A stretch of 52,253 nucleotides of DNA, from NCBI GenBank assembly GCA_009912575.1, contig WNDP01000010.1, positions 1 to 52,253 of the forward strand, read 5' to 3'. Both the position numbers and the translations under genes were made by a program. This DNA comes from Acinetobacter bereziniae. Its GTDB lineage: Bacteria > Pseudomonadota > Gammaproteobacteria > Pseudomonadales > Moraxellaceae. The notes beneath the pieces were generated by a model. It worked only from the letters and a program-made list of their open reading frames with translations. It searched no databases and was not told the DNA's origin. Positions within the stretch are counted from its first letter, which is position 1; every line of letters starts with the position of its first letter. Of this stretch, positions 1-8,190 are shown piece by piece.

Positions 1-197
1 CCATTAGCTGTTCCGCGATGAGTCAGGTTTATAGCCAGAAATTTGCGTGCGTTATTTGCATCATCAAAAAAAAGTTCATAAAAGTCGCCCATGCGATAGA
101 ACATTAACGAATGTGGATGCTGCATTTTTACTTTTAAATATTGTTGTATCATTGGGGTGTGAGAAGATAAGTCAGCTGTTATTTCTGTGTTATTCAT
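1..197 (-). CDS. mutS: DNA mismatch repair protein MutS, N-terminal fragment
   Basis: The first 65 codons of MutS, read leftward from an ATG at 197 and cut by the window edge. MutS binds mismatched DNA as a dimer and recruits MutL. The visible part is the start of the mismatch-binding domain I: a short variable lead, then HTPMIQQYL, an [15 protein letters not shown] block that carries the Phe-X-Glu mismatch-wedge residues (FYE), and LAINLTHRG. All are characteristic of the family. The gene heads away from the siderophore island. Its 5' end and upstream DNA recur in degraded form at 16966-17250. Family assignment is firm; nothing can be said about the rest of the protein. Confidence 0.93.
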   Translation of the reverse strand, partial: MNNTEITADLSSHTPMIQQYLKVKMQHPHSLMFYRMGDFYELFFDDANNARKFLAINLTHRGTAN

Positions 198-467
198 GTA
201 TATGAAATCCCTGAATTTAAGAAAAAATAAATTTAAAAAGAAGCCTGGCTGTCTAACCAAATGCAATTTTTCTGAGTAAATCTGAGCTACTCAAAGATAT
301 AGTATACCTTGAAGTGTACTTGGAGTTGTTGAAATAAAATCAACAAAGGCGAGGTGATCAGCTCAATTTCTCATAAGCTTCATCTTAGCAAATTGAGGCG
401 AATTAATAAAAAACAATCCTGAGCTGAATGGAGGAATAAACAGCAGATGTTTCTATGGAATAGATGG
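161..467 (+). repeat. Left copy of a diverged direct repeat (mutS 5' end plus upstream DNA)
   Basis: This segment covers the first ~12 codons of mutS and about 270 bases upstream. It matches 16966-17250 in the same orientation, with scattered substitutions and small indels. Shared landmarks in order are atttctgtg-tattca, a tttaagaaaaa-taaattta block, agaagcct, taaccaaat, aatctgagcta, agtatacct, gtgtactt, gaattaataaaaaa-like, and atcctga-ctgaatggag-aataaacagc. The stretch 198-558 holds no gene; 468-558 shows nothing recognisable beyond AT-rich spacer. Confidence 0.8.
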
Positions 468-558
468 TGAATATAGAAGTTTTATATGATGTAAAAATAG
501 TTGGTTTTCTAGGGCTAAAACAGTTTTAGTTTAAACCTAGAATTATAATTTTAAATAT

Positions 559-2604
559 CTACCACTTATAGTTAACTCTGAGGTCCACTGAGCGTCCAGT
601 TCCATAGTAACAATAGAAAGAACAAGCACTCACATATTTTTTATCTGTTAAATTTGTTGCATTGACTTGCACATTTAGTTGATCATTAAGTGGATAACTG
701 GCCATAGCATCCACTAGAGTATAGGAGTCAACTTTATAGTTTGGATAGTATTGTTCATCATTGGTGCTGCCTACATAACGCACACCAGCACCTAAACGAA
801 AACCATTCAAAAATGTTGAATCTGTAAATAAATAACTAAATTTAGCAGCAATTTGATCATTTGGGATTAATGGGCTACGAATGGTTTTTCCACCATTAAG
901 ATCTTGTTTTGAATCATTATGAGTATAGGCAAATTGGGTAGATAAATTATCTGTTAAATTTAAATCTGCTTGAAGTTCAACCCCTTTGTTTGTGCGCTTT
1001 CCTGCTTGTGATTGCACATTTGAAGCATCACTGACCAAAGCGTTTTTTTCAGTTAAATCAAAATATGCCAGTGTAATTTGTCCATTGATCCAATCTGGGG
1101 CGTATTTGACACCCGCTTCATATTGCTCTCCTTCATAAGGTTTATAAAATCGTCCTTGCTCATCTTTACCAGTAGAGGGTCTAAATGATGTGGAGTAATT
1201 CAAATAAGGTGAAAAACCCCCAAAGGTGCGTGATACATGATACCTGCATTATAACTAGTATGGTTGACATCATAAGCCTTGCTGTTATCAACAGTTGATT
1301 CTGCCTTATCATGGCGAATGCCAAGATTAACTTCTACGAGATCGTTAATAGTAGATTGATTAGCAAGATATAGACCTAATTGCTCTGTTTTTAGGTTATA
1401 TAGAGATCCTGACACAACAAAATTTGGTGTATGTACAGGATTGAACATATCAATTTGCGGTACGCTGCCAAATCCATTATTAACGCCATCTGTCTTATTT
1501 TTCTGATAATCAACACCGACCATAACTTTGTTTGAAATATTTCCAAAGTTCAAATCTTTGACAAGACGATTATCAATCGAGTAGGTATCAGAAGTACCAT
1601 TGGTATATGAATAGCCTCGATTTGCTAAGCGCGATTATTATCCGAGCCCCATGCAAATGTACTCAATTGATTTAGATCAAAGCGTCCCCAACGAAAATTC
1701 TGACTTGCAATCAATCCATTTTCAAACTCATGAGAAAATTCATAACCTATAGACGTTTGTTCAAGCTTTGAATAATCTCGATCAGGTTCACCCAAATTGG
1801 TTTTAGGGTCAATTTTACCATAAGGCGTATCTAAAACGGTTCCATACAACGGTAAGAAACCACTGGTAGGAACACCATCTTTTTTTAGAAAACTGGTTAA
1901 TAATGTAAAATGTGTGCGGTCAGTAATGTCCCACGCAAAACTTCGTGCGACATAATAATGGTCCATTTCTGAACCTTTTTGCTGACCATCTGCTTGACGG
2001 AACAAGCCGACCATACGATAACGGACTTCATCCGAGATTAAACCGCTATAATCTGCGCCAATTTCACGTTTATCTAAGCTTCCAACTGAATATGTAATTT
2101 CACCTTGTGGCTCTAATTTTGGACGTTTTGATACAAGATTAACATTACCCCCTGTTTGAGATGCTCCATAATTAAATGAGTTTGCACCTTTAACAATTTC
2201 TAAACGCTCCAAACAGTAAATTTCAGGTTCCCAAACAAAGAAACCATTAGGTGCTAAGGCTGTACCATCAAGGGTTTGGCTTGCATCAAAACCACGAATC
2301 TTGAACCATTGGAACTTATTGTCTTTACCATAAGGTTGGGCCAATATGCCAGCTTCGTAAAATAAAGCATTATCTAATTTATCTGCACCACTGTCTTTTA
2401 GTTGTTGCTCATCAATAATGCTACTAGATAATGGTTGCTTGAGTAATTCACTACCACTTTTTGAAGCTGATCCGACAACAACGATTGTTGGTAAAGACTT
2501 TGTATCTGCGACTGAAGTAGAGGATTCTTCAGCGTAAACTGAGGTTATCCCGTAGCATGAAATACATGCCATCATCAACACTAAAGGTTTAAGTTTTTTT
2601 TCAT
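559..2604 (-). pseudogene. TonB-dependent siderophore receptor broken by three single-base frameshifts
   Basis: An outer-membrane ferric-siderophore receptor in pieces: signal peptide plus plug (about 2604-1625), middle barrel (about 1625-1200) and C-terminal barrel ending VNYKW at 559. The plug shows IVVVGSASKSGS, RGFDASQTLDG, EIVKGANSFNYG and GGNVNLVSKRP. Adding one base restores each junction. (i) The A8 run after the ATG at 2604 (plus-strand T8, 2594-2601): with nine A the protein starts MKKKLKPLVLMMACISCYG, a good signal peptide. (ii) Near 1626-1629: restores NNRALANRGYSYTNG. (iii) The G5/T5 junction at 1212-1221: restores FSPYLNYSTSFRP. Length would be about 680 residues, normal for the family. 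It lies divergent from the siderophore operon, so it may be an alternative receptor for the same product. Whether it is a true pseudogene or has base-calling errors cannot be told from sequence alone. Confidence 0.82.
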
Positions 2605-2633
2605 GATTTTAGTTTGCTGGCATTTAAAAACCA

Positions 2634-2652
2634 GATAATAAATGAGAATCGA
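2634..2652 (-). promoter_or_regulatory. Possible weak Fur box upstream of the broken receptor
   Basis: GATAATAAATGAGAATCGA has a clear left half GATAAT and a weak right half GAGAATC-like. It lies 30 bases upstream of the receptor ATG at 2604. Iron control would be expected for such a gene, but the match is clearly poorer than the boxes at 3447 and 14173. Confidence 0.35.
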
Positions 2653-2730
2653 TACGTTTTGTACAAATTTTTATCTAAAATTATATTGATTTAAACACTA
2701 GTTTTTATTGATAGTTTTATCATTAAATTT

Positions 2731-2758
2731 AATATTATGAATTCAATATTATGAATTC
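2731..2758. repeat. Perfect 14-bp tandem duplication
   Basis: AATATTATGAATTC occurs twice head to tail, each copy containing an EcoRI-type palindrome. It lies in the spacer between the broken receptor and the siderophore operon. Probably slippage; no function is evident. Confidence 0.85.
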
Positions 2759-2961
2759 AAAAAATTTAATTGAAAAATGAGTAAATTAAAGAAATTACAT
2801 TCATTAAAGCCATCATGTTGAAGCATGACTATTATTCGCTTTTAAAGTAAATAACGACTTTTTAAGTCTTGTAAATATTCAGATGAGTTTAAATGTATTG
2901 TTGAATTTATTGTATCGAGAGTTGATTGAACTATAACTAAATCTAAACCACTCCCAATGAC

Positions 2962-3130
2962 TTAATTTTGTGTTTCTTCTAGTCTAATAAAATGTTGCAT
3001 TACATAATCATATTTATCTTTAAAAACATCCTTACCATTATCATCAATTTCTAGGTAAACAGATCTTTCCTTCTCTGATTTTTTAAGCTTTTGAGCAAAG
3101 TTTCTTCTACTAAGTTTATTCGTCACTTTT
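2962..3130 (-). pseudogene. MarR-type regulator C-terminal remnant (tentative)
   Basis: Read leftward, this stretch encodes about 50 residues without a stop and ends at a TAA at 2964-2962. It contains RSVYLEIDDNGKDVFKDKY followed by YVMQHFIRLEE. The pattern resembles the wing strand and following helix of MarR-family regulators (RSVYLxLTxxGxxxF). No start codon or recognition helix lies upstream, so it looks like the tail of a decayed gene. The rest of 2653-3446 shows no gene. Confidence 0.4.
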
Positions 3131-3446
3131 AATGCAATTCAATTTTTATAAAAGCTTATTAAAAAATTACAGTCGCTTATAAGGTTCTGCTCAATGTTAC
3201 CGCTATTCATTGGATTAAGAAGTTAGAAGAAAGTATGCAGAGGTGCAAATTTTAGTCTATTCATCATCATAAAATAATTGTGTCTAGATTGATTCTATTT
3301 AGGATAAATCTATTTAATTCAGTCTTTTATTGAAAAAAACATCAAAAAAATCTGAGTTGAAGCTTTTATTTTGCGTGATTTGAATTTTTTTACTGTGTGA
3401 AAGAAATTAAGAGTTGTTAAGCTGGAGTAATTTTTTATTATTGAAT
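3131..3446. other. Intergenic, no gene seen
   Basis: AT-rich spacer upstream of the siderophore operon. The reading frames crossing it have no recognisable protein features. Promoter elements for the operon probably lie at its right end, next to the Fur box. Confidence 0.5.
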
Positions 3447-3465
3447 ATAAGTAATAATCATTATC
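3447..3465 (+). promoter_or_regulatory. Fur box controlling the siderophore operon
   Basis: ATAAGTAATAATCATTATC matches the 19-base Fur consensus at 14 positions, including the full 12-base ATAATCATTATC. It ends 62 bases before the first start codon. A longer upstream reading frame would place the box inside coding sequence, which supports the later start at 3528. Confidence 0.85.
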
Positions 3466-3527
3466 ATTTGTATTTGAAATTAAGCGTGGATATTCTTTGT
3501 AGCTACTTATACCTCCACAGAGTAAAC

Positions 3528-5321
3528 ATGATGAGATCAATCACAAATAAAATTGCTTTACAGCATTTGATGAACTCATATCTACAAGAAACAGGTCATG
3601 GTCAATTTCTATCTCCAGCAGAACAATCCACAGATTTGATAAATAGAGGCAAGGGTAAAGTTCTACTGAGTATCCCTTTGCAAGCAATCAATGGGTTTCT
3701 TTATGCACCGATTGAATATTTTAGTCAGGTTGGGCGACACCGTTTTGCGGACTCGCCATGGGTCGAGCGTGAAGGGCAATATTTAGCACTTAGTCCAGTA
3801 AATATAGCGGCAAATTTACTGGAAAATTTAATTGAACAATCTAAAGGTCAGCAACTTGATGCATCTTCATTGCTGGAGTGTTGGATTCAGAGCCACAAGG
3901 CACTGCAACAATTTCTTTGTCATCGTGAACCAGATTTTGACCAAATCATAGCAAAACAGCAAAATTTTATTCAGAGTGAGCAGGCATTGGTACTTGGCCA
4001 CAGCATGCATCCGTCACCTAAAAGCCGTCAGGGTTTTGTTCAGGATGACTGGAAGATTTTTTCACCTGAAACACAGAATACTTTCAAAATGCAATTTTTA
4101 TATGTACACCCGGAACATATTGCTTCGGACAATGCACATAAAATTGATATTCCCACACAGTTTAAACATGATTTAGAGCCATATTTCAATGCATTTCACC
4201 GAGCAAAAATAGCCCAATTCCCTGACTATGCCTTGTTACCTTTACATCCATGGCAAGCACGTTACTTAAAGGATAAGGACTGGTATCAACAGCTTTTACA
4301 TGAAGAGAAATTGATTGATTTTGGTGCGCTAGGTTGGGACGTCAAGGCAACAACTTCAGTACGTACCCTGTACAGTGAGCAATCACCTTGGATGTTCAAG
4401 GCATCCATGACTGTGGCTGTGACTAATTCAGTTCGGGTAAATCTGTATAAGGAATGCCATCGTGGTTTGTTGAGTTATCAGCTGTGGCATGATGATTGTC
4501 TAAGAGAATTCAGGCAACGAAATCCAAACCTTCAAGCTTTGAGTGATCCTGCATGGATTGCATTGAAATTTGATGGTCAAGTACTGGATGAAACCATCTG
4601 TATTCTACGTGAAAATCCATTTAAAATCAGTGATGACGTGACTTGTATTGCTTCATTGTGTCAGGACCATCCTATATTGGCAAAAAATCGTTTCAGTGAA
4701 ATTTTTGCAGATATTTCAAAACAAACGGGTCAGTCTCAGTCACAAGTTGCTTTGCAATGGTTTGATCGTTTCCTAGAAATGACCATTCTGCCATTGATGG
4801 AGCTGTATCATGAATATGGAATGGCTTTTGAAGCACACCAACAGAATACCTTGATTGAACTGGAACAGGGTATGCCTAAAACAGTATGGTTTAGGGATAA
4901 TCAAGGATTTTATTATATCCGTGAGCTTGCCACAGAAATTTTAAAACATTATCCGACATTGGCAACAGATGGTCAGGCGGTGTGTCCATTGTCATTGGTA
5001 GATGAACGTTTCCGGTATTACTTTATTGGTAATACCTTATTTGGTTTGATTAATGCCATAGGAATGACAGGTGCTGTTAAGGAGCAACAATTAATTGAAA
5101 TGCTGCAATCCTACCTATTGCAGGCCTATCAGAAATATCCTCACAGCAATTTATTAAAGACTGTTTTACATCATGAAACCTTCCCTTATAAAGGCAATAT
5201 GATGACACGTCTGTATGAACTGGATGAGCTACAAGCTGACATTTCTCAGCAATCAATCTATGTCGATTTAAAAAATCCACTCTATGTTAGACAGTTGATT
5301 GAGGAGGCCGACTATGCTTGA
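3528..5321 (+). CDS. NIS siderophore synthetase (IucA/IucC family), first of three
   Basis: A 597-residue ATP-dependent synthetase that condenses a carboxylate (citrate or a citryl intermediate) with an amine or hydroxyl of a siderophore precursor in the cytoplasm. Family landmarks are in order: GHSMHPSPKSRQGF (ATP phosphate-binding segment), LPLHPWQ, TTSVRT, the MTVAVTNSVR strand, and AFEAHQQN in the C-terminal FhuF-like region. The family length is about 580-620. An upstream in-frame ATG at 3414 would add 38 residues across the Fur box and is rejected; ATG ATG at 3528/3531 starts MMRSITNK. It overlaps the monooxygenase gene by 8 bases, indicating a single transcript. The order synthetase, monooxygenase, MFS, two synthetases, reductase, RraA-like and acyltransferase resembles the acinetoferrin/baumannoferrin clusters of Acinetobacter. 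Confidence 0.92.
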   Translation: MMRSITNKIALQHLMNSYLQETGHGQFLSPAEQSTDLINRGKGKVLLSIPLQAINGFLYAPIEYFSQVGRHRFADSPWVEREGQYLALSPVNIAANLLENLIEQSKGQQLDASSLLECWIQSHKALQQFLCHREPDFDQIIAKQQNFIQSEQALVLGHSMHPSPKSRQGFVQDDWKIFSPETQNTFKMQFLYVHPEHIASDNAHKIDIPTQFKHDLEPYFNAFHRAKIAQFPDYALLPLHPWQARYLKDKDWYQQLLHEEKLIDFGALGWDVKATTSVRTLYSEQSPWMFKASMTVAVTNSVRVNLYKECHRGLLSYQLWHDDCLREFRQRNPNLQALSDPAWIALKFDGQVLDETICILRENPFKISDDVTCIASLCQDHPILAKNRFSEIFADISKQTGQSQSQVALQWFDRFLEMTILPLMELYHEYGMAFEAHQQNTLIELEQGMPKTVWFRDNQGFYYIRELATEILKHYPTLATDGQAVCPLSLVDERFRYYFIGNTLFGLINAIGMTGAVKEQQLIEMLQSYLLQAYQKYPHSNLLKTVLHHETFPYKGNMMTRLYELDELQADISQQSIYVDLKNPLYVRQLIEEADYA

Positions 5322-6711
5322 TTTCATCGGTGTTGGTCTGGGGCCATTTAATCTAAGTCTTGCTGCATTGGTGAATCAGCATGCTTCATTGAAGTATTGT
5401 TTCTTTGAAAAACGAGAAAGTTTTGACTGGCATGCAGGATTACAACTGCCAGGAGCGATGTTGCAGGTTCCTTTTATGGCTGATTTGGTCAGTCTGGTTG
5501 AGCCGACTAGCCCTTATAGTTTTCTAAACTATTTGAAGGCACAACAACGTCTATACAAGTTTTACTTCCGTGAAAATCTCTATATTCCACGCAAGGAATA
5601 TAACCATTATTGCCAGTGGGTTGTACAACAGTTGCATGATCTACATTTTGGTCAGCGGGTAGTAGATGTTGCTCCAATATCTGGAGGTTTTCAGGTGATT
5701 GCTGAACAGCGTGGACGATTGTCCATTCATCAGACCCGTAAACTGGTATTGGGTGTGGGAACAGTACCGCGATTACCCAAACCATTACAAATAATTTCAG
5801 AACAGACCGCATCTTGTCTGCACTCATCCAGCTATCTACAGCAGTGTAACGATAATCTGACTGGCAATGTGGTATTGATTGGTTCTGGTCAGTCTGCGGC
5901 GGAAATTTTTATTGATTTATTTGATCAGCAGTTTTCATCAGAAACAGGTAAACCGAGATTCCATTTATATTGGTTGACTCGCTCCGCAGGTTTTTCACCT
6001 ATGGAAAATACACCATTGGGTCTGGAAAGCTTTAGTCCAGACTACATGCGTTATTTCTATCATTTACCTGAAGCGCTTAAGGACACGCTGCCAACTGCAC
6101 AAGCCAACTTGTACAAGGGAATCAGTAGCAGAACCATTCAGAAAATCTATGAGCGTCTTTATCACCGCAGTATTGGACAAGCGGATACCTGTGTGACTAT
6201 TGCTGGCAACTATCAGTTGGAGAATGCACAGTTAAATGGTCCGAATAATATTCAACTTGAATTTTTACAAACCCAGCAACAGCAGATGTTGAAACTTCGA
6301 GCCAGTACTGTGATTGCAGCAACGGGTTATCAATATCCTGCACAGACGTTCCTGAATAAGCTAAATGATGGGATTGTATTAGATACCCAGCAACGCTGGA
6401 AAATTAGTGAACATCATCAACTGCAGTATCAGGGGGATGGTGAGATCTATATACAAAATACCAGCTTGCAGCATCATGGCGTTGGTACTCCAGATCTAGG
6501 ATTGGGTGCATTCCGTTCAGCACGGATTGCCAATCAAATTCTAAAAGAAAACTATTTTGATGTAGACGGAAAACAAGGTTTTCAGGATTTTCAGTTAAGT
6601 AGCCAGCCCTTAACGACTGAATTCCAGATCAATAACTCCCGAACAAATACAGTCACGCTACGTTCCTCTGGGAAAACTGATGATCAGTATTTAAAAGTCA
6701 TGAGCAAATAA
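5314..6711 (+). CDS. FAD-dependent amine N-monooxygenase of siderophore synthesis (IucD/SidA family)
   Basis: A 465-residue flavoprotein predicted to N-hydroxylate a diamine (1,3-diaminopropane in the acinetoferrin/baumannoferrin model) with NADPH and O2, the first committed step to a hydroxamate. The N-terminal FAD motif is FIGVGLGPFNLSLA (residues 4-17). The WHAGLQLPGAMLQVPFMADL block and the DPTSP-like EPTSPYSFLNYL are family hallmarks. VLIGSGQSAAEIF is the NADPH-binding Rossmann motif, and VIAATGY is the C-terminal ATG motif. The start is ATG 5314, with GAGGAGG about 7 bases upstream inside the end of the preceding gene; a TTG at 5299 is less likely. The substrate is inferred from cluster type, since no diaminobutyrate aminotransferase or decarboxylase lies in the window. 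Confidence 0.92.
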   Translation: MLDFIGVGLGPFNLSLAALVNQHASLKYCFFEKRESFDWHAGLQLPGAMLQVPFMADLVSLVEPTSPYSFLNYLKAQQRLYKFYFRENLYIPRKEYNHYCQWVVQQLHDLHFGQRVVDVAPISGGFQVIAEQRGRLSIHQTRKLVLGVGTVPRLPKPLQIISEQTASCLHSSSYLQQCNDNLTGNVVLIGSGQSAAEIFIDLFDQQFSSETGKPRFHLYWLTRSAGFSPMENTPLGLESFSPDYMRYFYHLPEALKDTLPTAQANLYKGISSRTIQKIYERLYHRSIGQADTCVTIAGNYQLENAQLNGPNNIQLEFLQTQQQQMLKLRASTVIAATGYQYPAQTFLNKLNDGIVLDTQQRWKISEHHQLQYQGDGEIYIQNTSLQHHGVGTPDLGLGAFRSARIANQILKENYFDVDGKQGFQDFQLSSQPLTTEFQINNSRTNTVTLRSSGKTDDQYLKVMSK

Positions 6712-6726
6712 CACAGGGGATAGGAG

Positions 6727-8178
6727 ATGGCTGAACAGCCACAACCACTGTTGCAGGTAGAAAATTCTGTACCTTCAGGGTTACAACGTTGGGTGATGAT
6801 CTGCGTAATGCTGGGAACGGGTACCGTCAGTATAAACAACAGTAGTTTTAACCCCGCTATTCCTCAGCTGATGCATGATTTTCAGATTAATGAAACAGCA
6901 GTTAGCTGGGTCATGGTTATTTTTCTGCTGAGTATGAGTCTGAGTCTATTGCTCACAGGTTATTTGAGTCAGAGATTTGGTAAACGTCAGGTATACCTGA
7001 CTGCGCTGACAGTCTTTGGTTTGAGCTCACTATACGGTGCGTTTGCAGGGCATTTTGAAACTGTACTGCTGGTTCGTGCCTTACAAGGTTTTGCAAGTGG
7101 ATTGATGATTCCCCTGTCATTGGGAATTATATTTATGGTAACTCCACGTGCGCAGCGGGGCAGTGCTACAGGATTATGGGGAGCCATGATCATGCTGACT
7201 TTGGCATGTGGCCCCATGCTGGGCGCACTGGTTTTGGTGTGGTGGAACTGGCAAGTGTTATTTTTATTGAATGTTCCACTGACGATTTGTGCATTGGTGA
7301 TGGGGCTACGATGGTTGCCGTCACAGCAGACTACGTTGAAATTGCTTCGTTTTGACTGGGGTGGTTTTGTAATGCTTGCTGTGGGTATTGTAGCTTTGTT
7401 ACTCAGTTTAAGTGGAATCCAGCAGCTGAGTGACATCCAAAGGTCTGAGTTTGTGCTGTTGTTCAGTATCGGCATTGCAGCATGTTGTGGCTTTTTCTGG
7501 TTTAGTCGTAATAAGCCCAATGCTTTAATTGACTGGCAACTGTTTACCAGTAGTGGTTTTAGCTACAGTGTGATTATTTCAGTTGTGCATACCATCGGAC
7601 TGTTTATTACCTTACTCCTGATCCCGCTACTGTTACAGAATACTTTAAAACTCAGTCCAGTGTGGACTGGATTCATCCTGATGAGCAGTGCACTGACCAC
7701 CAGTCTATGTAGTCAATGGGCAGGTAAATATCTCGATCAACATGGTGCCCGACAACTAATCTGTTTTGGTCTTGTGTTGACTGTTGCTGCCTTTGCTGGT
7801 CTGGCATTGATTCCGGGTACACATGTTATATCTCTCATGTTTTGTATGATCTTGCATGGGCTGGGATTTGGTTTGTCCTATATGCCAGCAACTACAGCTG
7901 GATTAAATAGTCTTGAAGATCAAGAACTGGTGACTCAGGGAGCGGCTGTTAATAATTTACTGCGCCGGATCTGCGCTGCAATTGCTGTCGTGATTGCTGC
8001 ACTCTATCTACAAATTCGTACACACAATATTTCATATTCACCAGAACTGGCAATTGCTCAAATTCATGCAATACGGGAACTGTTTTTGATCTGTGCGGGA
8101 GTGATGCTGTTGGCATTACCCGCCGCATGGAAGTTTCCCAGTCAGAAGCAAACGGACGTTTTGGTTCAAAATCAATAA
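6727..8178 (+). CDS. MFS transporter, DHA2 (EmrB/QacA) type, probable siderophore exporter
   Basis: A 483-residue inner-membrane protein with about 14 hydrophobic segments, typical of drug:H+ antiporter-2. Visible motifs are SWVMVIFLLSMSLSLLLTGYL (TM2), LSQRFGKRQVYLTAL (motif A between TM2 and TM3), RALQGFASGLMIPLSLG (motif B with its Arg) and LWGAMIMLTLACGPMLG (motif C, antiporter). It is co-directional with the biosynthetic genes, 15 bases after the monooxygenase and 12 bases before the second synthetase. The position suggests proton-driven export of the finished siderophore to the periplasm. Uptake of ferric complex is a less likely alternative. ATG 6727 is preceded by GGGGATAGGAG. Confidence 0.9.
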   Translation: MAEQPQPLLQVENSVPSGLQRWVMICVMLGTGTVSINNSSFNPAIPQLMHDFQINETAVSWVMVIFLLSMSLSLLLTGYLSQRFGKRQVYLTALTVFGLSSLYGAFAGHFETVLLVRALQGFASGLMIPLSLGIIFMVTPRAQRGSATGLWGAMIMLTLACGPMLGALVLVWWNWQVLFLLNVPLTICALVMGLRWLPSQQTTLKLLRFDWGGFVMLAVGIVALLLSLSGIQQLSDIQRSEFVLLFSIGIAACCGFFWFSRNKPNALIDWQLFTSSGFSYSVIISVVHTIGLFITLLLIPLLLQNTLKLSPVWTGFILMSSALTTSLCSQWAGKYLDQHGARQLICFGLVLTVAAFAGLALIPGTHVISLMFCMILHGLGFGLSYMPATTAGLNSLEDQELVTQGAAVNNLLRRICAAIAVVIAALYLQIRTHNISYSPELAIAQIHAIRELFLICAGVMLLALPAAWKFPSQKQTDVLVQNQ

Positions 8179-8190
8179 AGGTAAAAAATC

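Noticed and set aside
3414-3527. Upstream extension of the first NIS synthetase
   Set aside because: It would place the Fur box inside coding sequence and add 38 residues without similarity to the family; the ATG pair at 3528 is better.
3319-3540. Minus-strand 73-residue frame over the start of the siderophore operon
   Set aside because: It covers the Fur box and the start of the first synthetase gene, has no ribosome-binding site or family features, and is an antisense shadow.
6987-7520. Minus-strand 177-residue frame opposite the MFS exporter
   Set aside because: Antisense shadow of a hydrophobic gene; composition is not protein-like and there is no start context.
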